A DNA stretch of 6,318 nucleotides from an uncultured Chromatiaceae bacterium. Its GTDB lineage: Bacteria > Pseudomonadota > Gammaproteobacteria > Enterobacterales > Alteromonadaceae. Below are positions 6,316 to 6,318 of the stretch, in pieces. Position 1 is the first letter of the stretch, and each line of letters begins with the position of its first letter. The position numbers and the translations under genes are program-made. Below the pieces are notes generated by a model. It was not told the DNA's origin and made no database searches. It saw only the letters and a list, made by a program, of their open reading frames with translations. The DNA is taken from assembly GCA_946482615.1 (NCBI GenBank), contig CAMLSF010000193.1:1-6318 (forward strand), read 5' to 3'.

Positions 6316-6318
6316 CCA

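Overview
The window reads as chromosomal DNA from a gammaproteobacterium. This is inferred from the moderate GC content, the gene style, the SSS-type hybrid sensor kinase and a CrgA/AaeR-like LysR regulator. A Rheinheimera/Alishewanella-type or Alteromonadales-like host is my best guess, but no rRNA or other marker is present to confirm it. Coding density is high, and none of the non-coding gaps reaches 300 bases.

Layout. Positions 3-3473 (+) encode a complete 1156-residue membrane hybrid histidine kinase. It fuses a sodium:solute-symporter-like transporter domain, a STAC-like linker, a PAS domain, a kinase core and a receiver domain, which is the CrbS/MxtR architecture. A 74-base gap leads to 3548-4030 (+), a small polytopic membrane protein of unknown function. 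It converges, with a single base between the stop codons, on a LysR-family regulator at 4032-4931 (-). A 161-base divergent intergenic region follows. It holds two nested inverted repeats sharing one dyad axis, a good candidate operator for the regulator. On its other side is a 60-residue orphan gene, 5093-5275 (+), with a perfect Shine-Dalgarno, a Pro/Ala-rich tail and a Cys-Cys C-terminus. Two tandem hairpin terminators (5292-5340) end that unit. The 180 bases from 5341 to 5520 carry inverted repeats that look like a dispersed intergenic element. The window closes with 5521-6315 (+), a LysM plus GH19 (chitinase/endolysin-type) muralytic enzyme without a signal peptide.

How the genes relate. 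They do not form one obvious pathway. The kinase and the membrane protein run in the same direction but could be separate units. The LysR regulator and the 60-residue gene form a classic divergent pair, and the symmetric operator-like sequence between them suggests that the regulator controls the small gene and itself. The LysM-GH19 enzyme is insulated from the small gene by the double terminator. No CRISPR array, tRNA, rRNA, insertion sequence or recognisable defence system was seen. The least explained parts are the LysR/small-gene pair with its operator, and the repeat-rich leader before the muralytic gene.
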